Shown here: positions 54,096 to 63,634 of the stretch, piece by piece
How the letters are laid out: each line of letters begins with the position of its first letter
How positions within the stretch are numbered: position 1 is the first letter of the stretch
DNA from: Sphingobacterium sp. CZ-UAM
GTDB taxonomy: Bacteria > Bacteroidota > Bacteroidia > Sphingobacteriales > Sphingobacteriaceae
DNA length: 64,000 nucleotides
NCBI RefSeq assembly: GCF_002000245.1
Contig: NZ_MTCM01000001.1
Coordinates: forward strand, 1,984,001-2,048,000
Direction: 5' to 3'
Made by a program: the position numbers and the translations under genes
The notes under the pieces: model-generated
What the model saw: the letters and a program-made list of their open reading frames with translations, nothing else
Told to the model about the DNA's origin: nothing
The model's database searches: none

Positions 54096-54749
54096 TAAGG
54101 CACAACAACTTAGCCATCTAATATCAACTTAGCATTATGACTATATTAAGTTTTAAATGAAAAAATAGACGCATTTGTTGAGCTAAATCTAACAGCGTTT
54201 TGCAAACGGGAATTAGGCTGTTAAAATTTCGATAAAGGAGCTCCGTTATTATATTAAAGCAAAAAAAATTTGAAACCTAATTCTAGATCAAAACAGATTA
54301 AAGATATTTTTTAAAAGACTATTTACCAACTCGCTAATAGGGAGTTATACAGTAGTTTGCAATTTTCAAGGGACTTTGTTGTAAATAGCTTATGGACAAG
54401 TTCGTCCCAAGTTCGCCCCCCTCCCGATTTCTAAAAAACATGTAGGCACAGTGAAAGCGGTTTAAAAGGTGGATTCAACGTGGACTCACTGTGCATTCAC
54501 ACTGCTTACAGGGCGAAGTTGGTAATAACTTGGTCAGCAGCAGTCCCCTCGATCGGCCGAGCCTCAACCGTCAAACATGATCAAGAAACCTGTTCTCCGT
54601 TTTTTCCTGCGTCCTCAGTTTATGTCAGCTGACAACTTCGTTGCCACTTGCAGACTATCGCACTAGGGGATTAGATTTTGTTTTATTGTTATTTTATACT
54701 TACTTTGAGTAGGTTTTTGTGGGATACCTATTATAAACAGAATTAAACT
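54096..54749. other. 654-base divergent intergenic region with inverted repeat
   Basis: The spacer between the S41 gene and the second sigma locus. GCACAGTGA (54446-54454) and TCACTGTGC (54486-54494) form a perfect 9-bp inverted repeat 31 bases apart. The stretch 54390-54660 is much richer in G+C than the surrounding A/T-rich spacer, which points to a conserved or acquired element. No ORF, tRNA or TAnnTTTG box was found for the sigma gene at 54750. Confidence 0.5.
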
Positions 54750-55319
54750 ATGAATTTCTCCGCCTGTTCGGATCAGCAAATTTTTGAATCAGTTTGTCAA
54801 GGTGAAGAGCGGGCGCTGCGCCACCTAATGCATCGCTTCTGGCAACCCCTTTTCAAAACAGCATCTGTCACGATGCAGGATCCTGAAGTATGTCAGGAAC
54901 TTGTCCAAAACGTATTTATCAATATATGGCGCAACAGGGAGAAAATCAATCTTAAATATTCCATCAAAACCTATCTATTTGGCTGCATTCGTTACGAAGT
55001 ATTCCGAAATGTCAAAAAGAAAATGGATTATGTCGAATTGAAAGATTTAGATGAGAACTATGTTGATTCCTTCAATCCATTACTAAAATTGGAGTACAGC
55101 GAACTGCTGGATTACCTGGATCAGATGATCAACCAGCTTCCCGACAAATGTAAGGAGATCTTTTACCTCAGCAGAATGGAGCAGCTCAGCCATAAGGAGA
55201 TTGCGGAGAAGCTGAATATTTCCGTAAAAACAGTAGAAAACCAAATTTCTATTGCGTTGAAACGATTAAAACAAGGTATGCAGAATATGCACATCTTTTT
55301 TCAGATTTTCTTTTTCTAA
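54750..55319 (+). CDS. ECF sigma factor, FecI-like, of the SusCD locus
   Basis: 189 residues. Region 2 is RALRHLMHRFWQPLFKTASVTMQDPEVCQELVQNVFINIWRNREKI in outline, and region 4 is LPDKCKEIFYLSRMEQLSHKEIAEKLNISVKTVENQISIALKRL. The hydrophobic tail HIFFQIFFF is like that of the other FecI copy. FecR follows after 143 bases. It should activate the susCD operon when the SusC STN domain signals. Confidence 0.93.
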   Translation: MNFSACSDQQIFESVCQGEERALRHLMHRFWQPLFKTASVTMQDPEVCQELVQNVFINIWRNREKINLKYSIKTYLFGCIRYEVFRNVKKKMDYVELKDLDENYVDSFNPLLKLEYSELLDYLDQMINQLPDKCKEIFYLSRMEQLSHKEIAEKLNISVKTVENQISIALKRLKQGMQNMHIFFQIFFF

Positions 55320-55462
55320 CAAGAAACTGAAATACAACACCTTACAACAAAAACAGTCTAATAAAAGATTCTTTTATATTTTCTTTTTTAAAAAAAGTGT
55401 AATTCCTTTTGGGGGTTAATTGAAAAAATGAACTCTATAAGAACGAATCAATTATAGATTTC

Positions 55463-56608
55463 ATGAAAAAACCTGAAATTATAGACTTAATCAAGAAAAT
55501 TTTGCGTAAGCAATCCTCCGAAGATGAATTGCGTGAAGTCGACGACAGGCTCTTAGATGCATATCATGATGCGACTTGGGACGAAGATAAATTCGGCCCT
55601 GCAGAAAATATAGAAACACAGATTAAGTACAACGTAGAACAACTTATTCAGGCAGAAGCAGGCAATTCAAAAAAAATAAGCACTTTCCGTCGCTACCTCC
55701 CCTATGCCGCCTCATTTTTATTGGCTGTTTCCAGCATCGCCGGATATTATTTCTTTAAAGGTCGGAATGCCGACTTACGAGTTACAAATCAGCGGGCCTA
55801 CCTAAATCCGGGTGCAGAAAAAGCCTCTTTGAAAAATTCAGACGGCAGCAGCTTGGATCTGCAGCAACAGCAGGTTGGAGACACTGTTCCTTTTGGAAAG
55901 CTATTGTTTAAAATTGACCAGGAAGGTAGTATCAGTTATCAGGCGAAGACCACGGAAAAAAACATGCAACCTCAACTCGTCACCTTAGCAACCCCGAAAG
56001 GCGGTAAATATCAGATCAATTTAGAAGATGGTACCAAAGTATGGCTCAATGCCGAGAGTAGCCTGATTTTCCCGGAGCATTTTGCTGCGGACCGTCGTCT
56101 CGTTCAAGTCAATGGAGAAGCTTATTTCGAAGTTGCCGAATCGAAACACAAACCATTTATTGTGGAGGGCAATGGATTTGGAATACGGGTGCTGGGCACG
56201 AAGTTTAATGTATCCGATCGGGACAAGCATAATATTGCAAAAGTCGCCCTGCTTCAGGGATCAGTAAGTTTAACATCAAAAGCAGGCCAGACGATGCTCA
56301 AACCTGGTGAGCGGGCAAAGATATCTGCTACAGATGTTCAGATCGATCAATTTGATCCAGAATCCGAAATCGCCTGGAAGAACAATTATTTTATCTACAA
56401 AGATGAAAATATCAAAACCATTATGGCGGATGTGGCGCAATGGTATGACGCCGAAGTGATCTTCGAGGGAAAAGATTGGGATGATGTAAACCTCAAAATG
56501 AAAGTTTCCCGGAGAGAACGTATTGAAGAAATCTTATCGCTTCTCGAACTAACAAAATCAATCAAATTTAAAATTGTGGAAAGGAGGATCTACGTCAGCA
56601 AAAGATAA
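55463..56608 (+). CDS. FecR-family anti-sigma regulator of the SusCD locus
   Basis: 381 residues. Cytoplasmic N-terminus (about 1-80), one transmembrane helix (RRYLPYAASFLLAVSSIAGYYFF), then the FecR domain: TLATPKGGKYQINLEDGTKVWLNAESSLIFPEHF, VNGEAYFEVAESKHKPFIVEG, FGIRVLGTKFNVSD, VALLQGSVSLTSKAG and LKPGERAKI. The C-terminal DUF4974 part is IKTIMADVAQWYDAEVIFEG to the end. It links SusC substrate sensing to the sigma factor upstream. A hairpin at 56621-56646 separates it from susC. Confidence 0.94.
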   Translation: MKKPEIIDLIKKILRKQSSEDELREVDDRLLDAYHDATWDEDKFGPAENIETQIKYNVEQLIQAEAGNSKKISTFRRYLPYAASFLLAVSSIAGYYFFKGRNADLRVTNQRAYLNPGAEKASLKNSDGSSLDLQQQQVGDTVPFGKLLFKIDQEGSISYQAKTTEKNMQPQLVTLATPKGGKYQINLEDGTKVWLNAESSLIFPEHFAADRRLVQVNGEAYFEVAESKHKPFIVEGNGFGIRVLGTKFNVSDRDKHNIAKVALLQGSVSLTSKAGQTMLKPGERAKISATDVQIDQFDPESEIAWKNNYFIYKDENIKTIMADVAQWYDAEVIFEGKDWDDVNLKMKVSRRERIEEILSLLELTKSIKFKIVERRIYVSKR

Positions 56609-56620
56609 ATCGAAAACTTA

Positions 56621-56646
56621 AGCCAGGATGCTGTCACATCCTGGCT
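56621..56646 (+). repeat. Intercistronic hairpin, FecR to SusC
   Basis: AGCCAGGATG (56621-56630) and CATCCTGGCT (56637-56646) form a perfect 10-bp stem with a 6-base loop. No T-tract follows, so it is not a standard terminator. It may stabilise the 3' end of the regulatory message or mark a processing site. Confidence 0.88.
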
Positions 56647-56708
56647 ACGAATAGAGTTTAAAAATTTTCTGTCAAAAATTAATTAACCTTTTAATTCTAA
56701 ACAAAATT

Positions 56709-59700
56709 ATGAAAATAATACCGGGAAAAGAACAGCATATGTTCTTAATTAAGACCCTATTGATTATGAAGTTCTATCTACTGCTCGCATTTTTTGGCGC
56801 TGTTCAGGCTAAAACTCCGGTTTATAGCCAAAAAATGAACCTACATTTTAAAAATAGTAAGGTCGACCTTATTCTCGCGGAAATCAGCAAACAGGCTCAG
56901 CTTGACCTGCTTTACGATTCAAAGCTGATCAAGAAAGCTAGCCCTGTCACGCTTAACCTCGAGAATGCCACGTTGAATGAAGCTTTAACGACCCTCTTCC
57001 GAAATCAGGCGCTTGAATTCGAGGTCATCAAAAAGACCTTAATCATACGGCCAAAAGAGACCAAAGCTGCAGCCCGAACCAGTGAAATGACCGTAAATCA
57101 AAAGGCCATTAATGGTTCGATTAAAGATCAACAGGGAAAACCACTTGCCGGTGTAACGATACGAATAAAAAATACCCAGATCACGACCACATCCGATGGC
57201 CAGGGTAATTTTACCATTGCTCCTCCCTCAGGCTCTGGACAAGTGATCTTGACATTTACCTACGTAGGTTATGAGAGCATTGAACGACAAGCAGACAACA
57301 AGGGGTATTTAAATGTGACCCTTGCACTTGCGAATAACAACCTCGATGATGTTGTTGTCGTCGGTTATGGTACACAAAAGAAAATTAACGTTACAGGTGC
57401 GGTGAGTTCAGTAAATATGGCCGATATGCGCACACCGGTTCCCAATTTATCGAATGCTTTGGCCGGTAAAGTTGCTGGTATTATCTCCGTGCAATCAAGT
57501 GGCGAACCCGGTTATGACAATTCAACTTTTACAATCCGGGGAATCGGAACGTATACGGGTAATTCCTCTCCGCTAATTATCATCGATGGTGTACAGCGTG
57601 ATGATGTCAATGGTGGTTTTGGTGGTTCTTTCAATAATATTGATCCCGAAGATATTTCCAGTATTTCCCTATTGAAAGATGCTTCATCCACGGCAATGTA
57701 TGGTGCCAAAGGTGCCAATGGTGTTTTGATTATTACGACCAAAAGAGGTGTCGCTGGCAAACCAAAGATTTCCTTTAAGGCAGAAACGGGCTTTTCCAGT
57801 TTTACGAAAACCCCACAAATGCTGGATGGAATAAAATATATGGAACTGCAGAATGAAGCGCGAAGAAATATGGGACTTAATCCCGTCTATACAGACGAAT
57901 TGATCCAAAAAACAGCCAGTGGACTGGATCGCTATATGTATCCCAATGTGAACTGGATTGATGAAGTATATAAGAAGAATTCCATGCTCACCAATGCCAA
58001 CATCAACATTACCGGTGGTGGCGAATCGGTGAAATACTATATTTCAGGATCGTATTATAATCAAACCGGTCCTTATAAAGTCTGTAATTTAAACAATTAC
58101 AATCCGAATCTCGATTTCAAGCGTTATGATTTCCGGAGTAATGTGGATGTCAATTTATCAAAAACCACCTCCGTTCAGCTCAACTTAACGGGTATGCTGG
58201 TCAACTCCCGCTACCCCGGTATTGCTGCCGGAGATCTGTGGTATCTGGCGTATGCGACTACACCCGTCGCCTACCCAATTCAATATCCGGACGGTAAATG
58301 GGCCGGACCACTTAGCGGTGGCGGCGCCAATCCATTAAATGAAGTTCAAAACAATGGTTACTCCAGCGAATTCAAACCCATTGTGCAATCGGTATTGACC
58401 ATTAATCAAAAATTAGATGCGATTACGGAAGGATTATCCGCCTATGCCCGGTTCTCTTTTGACAGTTATGGTGAATTCAACAACCGACGCTCAGGGAGAA
58501 ATGATTTATGGCAGGCGACAGGAAGAACACCCGAGGGGGAACTCATTTTTAATCAAAGCAGAGTTGGTCAACAATTTTTGGACTATAGTCAAGAATCTTT
58601 TGGTCAACGCGTCATGTACTTGGAAGGTAATTTAAACTACGAGCGTACTTTCAATGACCACAAAATCGGCGGGATGTTTCTCTATAATATGCGTAACCGT
58701 CTGGTCAGTCTTTCAGGCAGTGTTATTGGCTCTATCCCCTACCGAAACCAAAGTCTGGCCGGAAGGATCAACTACGGATTCCGCGATAAATATCTTGTCG
58801 AAGTTAACGCGGGTTATACAGGATCTGAAAATTTCGAGAAGGGGCAGAAATTTGGTCTATTTCCTTCGGCTTCTGTTGGTTGGGTGATTTCCAATGAAGA
58901 TTTTTTTGAGCCGTTGAAAAAGACACTCAGCTTATTAAAAATCAGGGGATCCTATGGTATTGTCGGTAACGATAACATCGGTAATGCTCAAAATCGCTTT
59001 CCATACTTAACGCAGATCGGTGATGGCGGCTCTACGGGTTTTGGTCTTAATGGGACTTGGGCCAGTGGAAAAACGGAGAGAATATTGGGTGTCGAGAATC
59101 TGACCTGGGAAAAATCCTACAAAACCGGGATCGGTCTTGAAATTGGATTATGGGACAAGCTCAACCTGATCTTTGACGGTTTTGCCGAACGCCGTAAGAA
59201 TATTTTGATTGAACGAAAATCCCTTTCTTCTATTGCCGGTTACAGTAATCTTCTTGTTTATGCAAATAAAGGTGAGATGGACAATAAAGGTATGGATGCC
59301 AGTATCGAATACAACGATAACTTTGGGGATGTCGGGCTCCGCCTTTTTGGTAACGTCACCTATAGCCGTAATAAAATTGTCTTTGCCGATGAGCCTGTCA
59401 GACGTTATGGCTATCAATCAATGACCGGAACACGCTATGGCGAATATCAGGGGCATATTGCCCTGGGCTACTTTACGAGCAAAGAAGAGGTCGAGTCTGC
59501 TCCTCAGCAAAAATTTAACCCCGTATCTCCGGGAGATATCCGTTACAAAAACTTAAATGCTGAAGACGATAATATCATTGATGCATATGACCGAACCTAC
59601 CTTGGGAAATCCTGGTTTCCTTCCTGGCTATACGGTGCCGGTTTTTCAGCTTCGTATAAAAACTTTGACCTTTCCCTATTTTTTCAAGGGGTCGCTGATG

Positions 59701-60143
59701 TGGGTATCATGGCCAATGGCAGTGAAATTCCGGGGAAAGGTATGGGCGTCAATGGGGTCGGCGTACTCCCTTTTTCGGGATTAGGAATCTATCCAAACAA
59801 TACAATGTCCATTGTTGAAGACCGTTGGACCGTAGACAATCCACGCCAGGATGCTTACTATCCACGCCTAACTATGGCCAGCGGCAGCGACAACAATTAT
59901 ATCAACAGTACACACTGGTTAAAAGATGGAGCTTATATACGTATGAAACAGGCCTCTGTTGGTTATAATATCAAAGCGAAAGGATTGGACAAACTTGGTT
60001 TCACTTCGCTTTATGTGTATTCATCGGGCCAAAACCTCTTGACGTTTAGCAAATTCAAAATCTGGGATCCCGAACTGGGGAGCAACGGTGCTAAATATCC
60101 GTTAAATCGCATGATCACCTTTGGCGTTCGGGCTCAGTTTTAA
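56709..60143 (+). CDS. SusC-type TonB-linked outer membrane transporter with STN domain
   Basis: 1144 residues. The signal peptide is near MFLIKTLLIMKFYLLLAFFGAVQA. The STN domain (about 45-115) has LHFKNSKVDLILAEISKQAQLDLLYDSKLI, followed by a carboxypeptidase-regulatory-like domain (about 135-210; GSIKDQQGKPLAGVTIRIKNT). The SusC signature VVVGYGTQKKINVTGAVSSV opens the plug, with SSPLIIIDGVQRDD and SISLLKDASSTAMYGAKGANGVLIITTKRG. The barrel ends GVRAQF. It imports oligosaccharides or similar across the outer membrane with the SusD lid encoded 20 bases later. Confidence 0.96.
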   Translation: MKIIPGKEQHMFLIKTLLIMKFYLLLAFFGAVQAKTPVYSQKMNLHFKNSKVDLILAEISKQAQLDLLYDSKLIKKASPVTLNLENATLNEALTTLFRNQALEFEVIKKTLIIRPKETKAAARTSEMTVNQKAINGSIKDQQGKPLAGVTIRIKNTQITTTSDGQGNFTIAPPSGSGQVILTFTYVGYESIERQADNKGYLNVTLALANNNLDDVVVVGYGTQKKINVTGAVSSVNMADMRTPVPNLSNALAGKVAGIISVQSSGEPGYDNSTFTIRGIGTYTGNSSPLIIIDGVQRDDVNGGFGGSFNNIDPEDISSISLLKDASSTAMYGAKGANGVLIITTKRGVAGKPKISFKAETGFSSFTKTPQMLDGIKYMELQNEARRNMGLNPVYTDELIQKTASGLDRYMYPNVNWIDEVYKKNSMLTNANINITGGGESVKYYISGSYYNQTGPYKVCNLNNYNPNLDFKRYDFRSNVDVNLSKTTSVQLNLTGMLVNSRYPGIAAGDLWYLAYATTPVAYPIQYPDGKWAGPLSGGGANPLNEVQNNGYSSEFKPIVQSVLTINQKLDAITEGLSAYARFSFDSYGEFNNRRSGRNDLWQATGRTPEGELIFNQSRVGQQFLDYSQESFGQRVMYLEGNLNYERTFNDHKIGGMFLYNMRNRLVSLSGSVIGSIPYRNQSLAGRINYGFRDKYLVEVNAGYTGSENFEKGQKFGLFPSASVGWVISNEDFFEPLKKTLSLLKIRGSYGIVGNDNIGNAQNRFPYLTQIGDGGSTGFGLNGTWASGKTERILGVENLTWEKSYKTGIGLEIGLWDKLNLIFDGFAERRKNILIERKSLSSIAGYSNLLVYANKGEMDNKGMDASIEYNDNFGDVGLRLFGNVTYSRNKIVFADEPVRRYGYQSMTGTRYGEYQGHIALGYFTSKEEVESAPQQKFNPVSPGDIRYKNLNAEDDNIIDAYDRTYLGKSWFPSWLYGAGFSASYKNFDLSLFFQGVADVGIMANGSEIPGKGMGVNGVGVLPFSGLGIYPNNTMSIVEDRWTVDNPRQDAYYPRLTMASGSDNNYINSTHWLKDGAYIRMKQASVGYNIKAKGLDKLGFTSLYVYSSGQNLLTFSKFKIWDPELGSNGAKYPLNRMITFGVRAQF

Positions 60144-60163
60144 TCTAAATCTATACCACAACC

Positions 60164-62041
60164 ATGAAACAGATAAAACCAAAATATATCGTATCGGGCC
60201 TACTGGCACTGGCCTTATGCCAAAATATGCAAAGCTGCAATTATTTGGACAAGAAACCGGATAACCTCCTCACCTCAGACATGGTCTGGGAGACCCGGGC
60301 CAATGCAGAATCTTACTTAAACCAGATCTATAGTTATATCGAAACACCGGTAGACGATTTCACGACCCTGGGAGCCAGCGATGAAACCTCCTGTAATATA
60401 CCCGTTGTGAACGTCCGGCAAATGGCTGTCGGGAACTGGAATCCACAAAGCAGCTATTGGCAGCATTATTGGAATAACGCCTACGCCGCTATTCGGCAGT
60501 CATTTGTTTTTGAGGAAAACATCGACAAAGTTCCTGAAGGCGCATTGAGCACAGAACTAAAAGTACAATACAAAGCCGAAGCACGATTTCTGCGGGGCTG
60601 GTTCTATTGGAAATTACTACGACAGTATGGCCCAGCGGTACTGTTGAAAGGGACACTGGGTTTGAACGAAGATTTCAATAAGTATCCCCGTAATTCTTTT
60701 CAGGAATGCGTCGATTACATCAATAGCATGATGGATCTTGCCGCAGCAGATCTTCCTGTGGTATGGTCTGCTTCCTCCAATTATGGTCGACCAAGCAAAG
60801 GAACCTGTTTGGCCATAAAATCACAGGTGGCGCTCTGGGCAGCAAGTCCCTTATGGAATGGAAATCCGCGTTTTGCAAATTTCAAAAATAAGGATGGAAA
60901 GGCACTGGCCCCGTTGCAGAACGATGCCAATAAATGGCAATTGGCTGCTGATGCTGCAAAAGCTGTTATTGACTTAAATGCCTATAAGCTCTTTACCAAT
61001 CTGGATGAAGGAGATTCAAAATTCGATCCTTACCTGTCATTCCGTAACCTCTTTTTAACAAACTGGAATAGTGAGATTATTTTTTCCACGCACAAAGCGG
61101 ACACCTGGCATTGGGGACATGAGAAACGAAGTGCACCTGAACCCGGTGGGATTGCGATGATGAATGCCACACAAAATGTGGTAGATGCCCACCTGATGCG
61201 TAATGGTAAGACTATTGACGATCCCAGCTCTGGTTATCGGGAGGATGGTTTCGTCGCAACGGATGATCCAGCCGACTGGGGCAAGAGCCGCGATGGTGTC
61301 AATAGAGGTTACATCGCTGGCAATTCAAATATGTATGTAAACCGGGAAGCGCGGTTTTACGTCAATATCCTCTATAATGGTAAACCTATCTTACCTGCAC
61401 CGACAGCCGATGACCGCAACTTCTTTTCATCAGATGGCAACAAGGATGGACGCGGAAGAGCCGAGTTTTATTATTCAGGAAAAGCTGGGCTGGTCCAAAA
61501 TTCAAATAGCGCCGATAAAACAGGATATCTTGCACAAAAAAATGTCAGCCCGGCCAGTAATATTCGCCAAGATCGCGCTGTATACCGTCCGTATATTCAT
61601 ATCCGTCTGGCTGAAATCTATTTAAATTATGCCGAATCGCTCAATGAAGTTAATCCGGGCCATCCTGATATTCTGATCTATCTGAACCTCATTCGTCAAC
61701 GGGCTGGTTTACCTAAACTGGAAACGGTATATCCGCAGGTGGTGGGTAATAAAGATGAACAGCGTAAATGGATTCTTCGCGAGCGACAAATTGAACTCGC
61801 TTTTGAAGGTGACCGCTATTTCACCCTCATTCGTCGACTGATGATGGGAAACCCAGCCTCCCGAGCGATATACCGGATGAATATAACTTCAAACGATAAC
61901 AATCAAGGATTTTTCTATCAGGATTTCTATAAAAGAAATTTATTGCAAAACAGATTCTGGGATGACAAAATGTATCTATTTCCGATTTTCCAAGATGATC
62001 TGGACAAGAATACAGCCCTTGTTCAAAACCCAGGCTGGTAA
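60164..62041 (+). CDS. SusD/RagB-family nutrient-binding lipoprotein
   Basis: 625 residues with a lipoprotein signal ending NMQSC (Cys24), followed by NYLDKKPDNLLTSDMVW, typical of SusD starts. TPR-like helical segments include VQYKAEARFLRGWFYWKLLRQYGPAVLL, KSQVALWAASPLWNGNP and the C-terminal RLAEIYLNYAESLNEVNPG followed by LIRQRAGLP and RERQIELAFEGDRYFTLIRR. It covers the SusC pore and captures substrate at the surface. The length is above average, in line with a large-ligand binder. Confidence 0.96.
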   Translation: MKQIKPKYIVSGLLALALCQNMQSCNYLDKKPDNLLTSDMVWETRANAESYLNQIYSYIETPVDDFTTLGASDETSCNIPVVNVRQMAVGNWNPQSSYWQHYWNNAYAAIRQSFVFEENIDKVPEGALSTELKVQYKAEARFLRGWFYWKLLRQYGPAVLLKGTLGLNEDFNKYPRNSFQECVDYINSMMDLAAADLPVVWSASSNYGRPSKGTCLAIKSQVALWAASPLWNGNPRFANFKNKDGKALAPLQNDANKWQLAADAAKAVIDLNAYKLFTNLDEGDSKFDPYLSFRNLFLTNWNSEIIFSTHKADTWHWGHEKRSAPEPGGIAMMNATQNVVDAHLMRNGKTIDDPSSGYREDGFVATDDPADWGKSRDGVNRGYIAGNSNMYVNREARFYVNILYNGKPILPAPTADDRNFFSSDGNKDGRGRAEFYYSGKAGLVQNSNSADKTGYLAQKNVSPASNIRQDRAVYRPYIHIRLAEIYLNYAESLNEVNPGHPDILIYLNLIRQRAGLPKLETVYPQVVGNKDEQRKWILRERQIELAFEGDRYFTLIRRLMMGNPASRAIYRMNITSNDNNQGFFYQDFYKRNLLQNRFWDDKMYLFPIFQDDLDKNTALVQNPGW

Positions 62042-62080
62042 TTAGGGTTTGATTTTTACTATTTATAAACCACCCTTAGT

Positions 62081-62148
62081 TGAAATTTCATTTATGTTAC
62101 AGCTGAAAATGAAAATTTCAAACAGGGTAAGTCCATCTGGCGGATGGA
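62081..62148 (+). repeat. Intercistronic hairpins, SusD to NHL lipoprotein
   Basis: TGAAATTTCATTT (62081-62093) pairs with AAATGAAAATTTCA (62107-62120) with one bulge. A second hairpin TCCATC/GATGGA (62132-62137 with 62143-62148) follows. Both lie in the 123-base gap before the next gene, and neither has a T-tract. Confidence 0.65.
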
Positions 62149-62164
62149 AAAAAATTATTGACAG

Positions 62165-63487
62165 ATGAAATTAATATATAAAAGGATTTTATTCTTCCCC
62201 CTGCTCTCCTTTCTGCTATTGGCGGGAATGTTTTCATGTAAGAAAGATCATATGGGCATAGCTCATGATCCCAATGCGGCCATTGTTGTCACGGATTTCC
62301 TTCCAAAGCAGGGAGTCTATGGAACAGAAGTCCTAATCAATGGGGAGAACTTTACAACAGATACCGCTGCGATTTCCGTTAAACTCAATGGTATACCGTT
62401 AAAAGTCATTGGCGCAAACGGGACACAGATCATGGCTATCATACCCAAACGGGCTGGTAGCGGCCCTATTGAAGTGTCTATCGCTGGCAAAACAGGGACA
62501 TCCAAAGATAGCTACAGCTATATCTACAAAAGAACGGTCAGTACCTTGGCGGGCAACGGGGCCGCGGGGTTTGCCAACGGAAAAGGTGCAGATGCGAAGT
62601 TTAATTTTGGAGGCGAATCCTGGTACCGCAATGGCGGTATTGCTGTAGATGACGCGTTAAATGTCTATGTCACTGACCCCGGTAACCACTGTATCCGTAA
62701 AATCGATCCTGCCGGAAACGTCAGTACTTTAGCCGGATCCCCAAATAATGCTGGGTTCGCGGACGGAAAAGGCGGTGAAGCACGTTTCAGCCTCCCTTAT
62801 GGATTGACCATCGATGAACAGGGCAACTTATACGCTGTTGATCCGGGAAACTGGGATATCCGCAAGATCACACCCGATGGGACGGCAAAACTTGTGGCTT
62901 GGGCAGCAAGAGAGCCTTGGTTTATTGCTTATGACCGAGTGTCAAAAAAGCTATATTATAATTCTGTGACCTCCCCTGCTCCTATTTATCAGTTAAATAC
63001 AGATGGTACAGCAGTAACGACCGTCATTGATGGATTGAATTTTCCAGCAGGTATGGCCTGCGGTCCGGATGGCAGCTTATACATCTGTCTACATGGCGAC
63101 AACCAAATCAGAAAATATGACCCCAAAACCTGGAAGCCGACCATTATTGTCGGTTCCGGTAAATATGGTTATAAAAATGGTGTTAGTACGGCGGCTGAAT
63201 TTGCACTCCCTTGGGGTATTGCGGCTGACGGCCAAAACAATGTGTATGTTGCCGGAAATGGTACTGCCGGCGGCGATAGCGGTTCCCCCGATCAGAGCGT
63301 TCGTTTCGTGGATGGCAAAACATTCCAGGTAAGCACATTTGCAGGATCTAACATCGCAGGTTTTACAAATGCTGTCGGCGAAGCCGCTTCATTTAATGTG
63401 CCTGAAGGCGTGGCTGTAGATAAAAATGGTACAGTCTATGTGATCGACAAGAAAAATAATAGTGTCCGGAAGATTATATCAGAATAA
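62165..63487 (+). CDS. IPT/TIG and NHL-repeat surface lipoprotein
   Basis: 440 residues with a lipoprotein signal ending LAGMFSC (Cys25). An IPT/TIG Ig-like domain (about 40-120; VTDFLPKQGVYGTEVLINGENF) precedes an NHL beta-propeller with repeats such as GGIAVDDALNVYVTDPGNHCIRKIDPAGNVSTLAG, GLTIDEQGNLYAVDPGNWDIRKITPDG and GVAVDKNGTVYVIDKKNNSVRKI (each quoted in part as typical blades). IPT-NHL lipoproteins are common SusD-associated surface glycan-binding proteins in Bacteroidota. Here it probably assists binding for the SusC/D pair. Confidence 0.9.
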   Translation: MKLIYKRILFFPLLSFLLLAGMFSCKKDHMGIAHDPNAAIVVTDFLPKQGVYGTEVLINGENFTTDTAAISVKLNGIPLKVIGANGTQIMAIIPKRAGSGPIEVSIAGKTGTSKDSYSYIYKRTVSTLAGNGAAGFANGKGADAKFNFGGESWYRNGGIAVDDALNVYVTDPGNHCIRKIDPAGNVSTLAGSPNNAGFADGKGGEARFSLPYGLTIDEQGNLYAVDPGNWDIRKITPDGTAKLVAWAAREPWFIAYDRVSKKLYYNSVTSPAPIYQLNTDGTAVTTVIDGLNFPAGMACGPDGSLYICLHGDNQIRKYDPKTWKPTIIVGSGKYGYKNGVSTAAEFALPWGIAADGQNNVYVAGNGTAGGDSGSPDQSVRFVDGKTFQVSTFAGSNIAGFTNAVGEAASFNVPEGVAVDKNGTVYVIDKKNNSVRKIISE

Positions 63488-63493
63488 CCTAGC

Positions 63494-63538
63494 GGGTGTC
63501 CGAAATAGTACGATCGGACACCCTCTTTTCTTGATTTT
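63494..63538 (+). terminator. Terminator-like hairpin after the NHL gene
   Basis: GGGTGTCCGA (63494-63503) and TCGGACACCC (63514-63523) form a perfect 10-bp stem followed by TCTTTTCTTGATTTTT. It is likely a terminator or strong attenuator before the beta-helix gene at 63635. Confidence 0.8.
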
Positions 63539-63634
63539 TGTTTGTGTCCCCAACAACATCTTTTCAATTCATGCATCCTCAGAAGCTTCGCTTTTACGCC
63601 TTCGACAGCTTCTTCAAATTTCAAATGATTTAAT

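Noticed and set aside
54446..54494. Inverted repeat as transposon ends
   Set aside because: Only 9 bp, 31 bases apart, with no transposase or target-site duplication.
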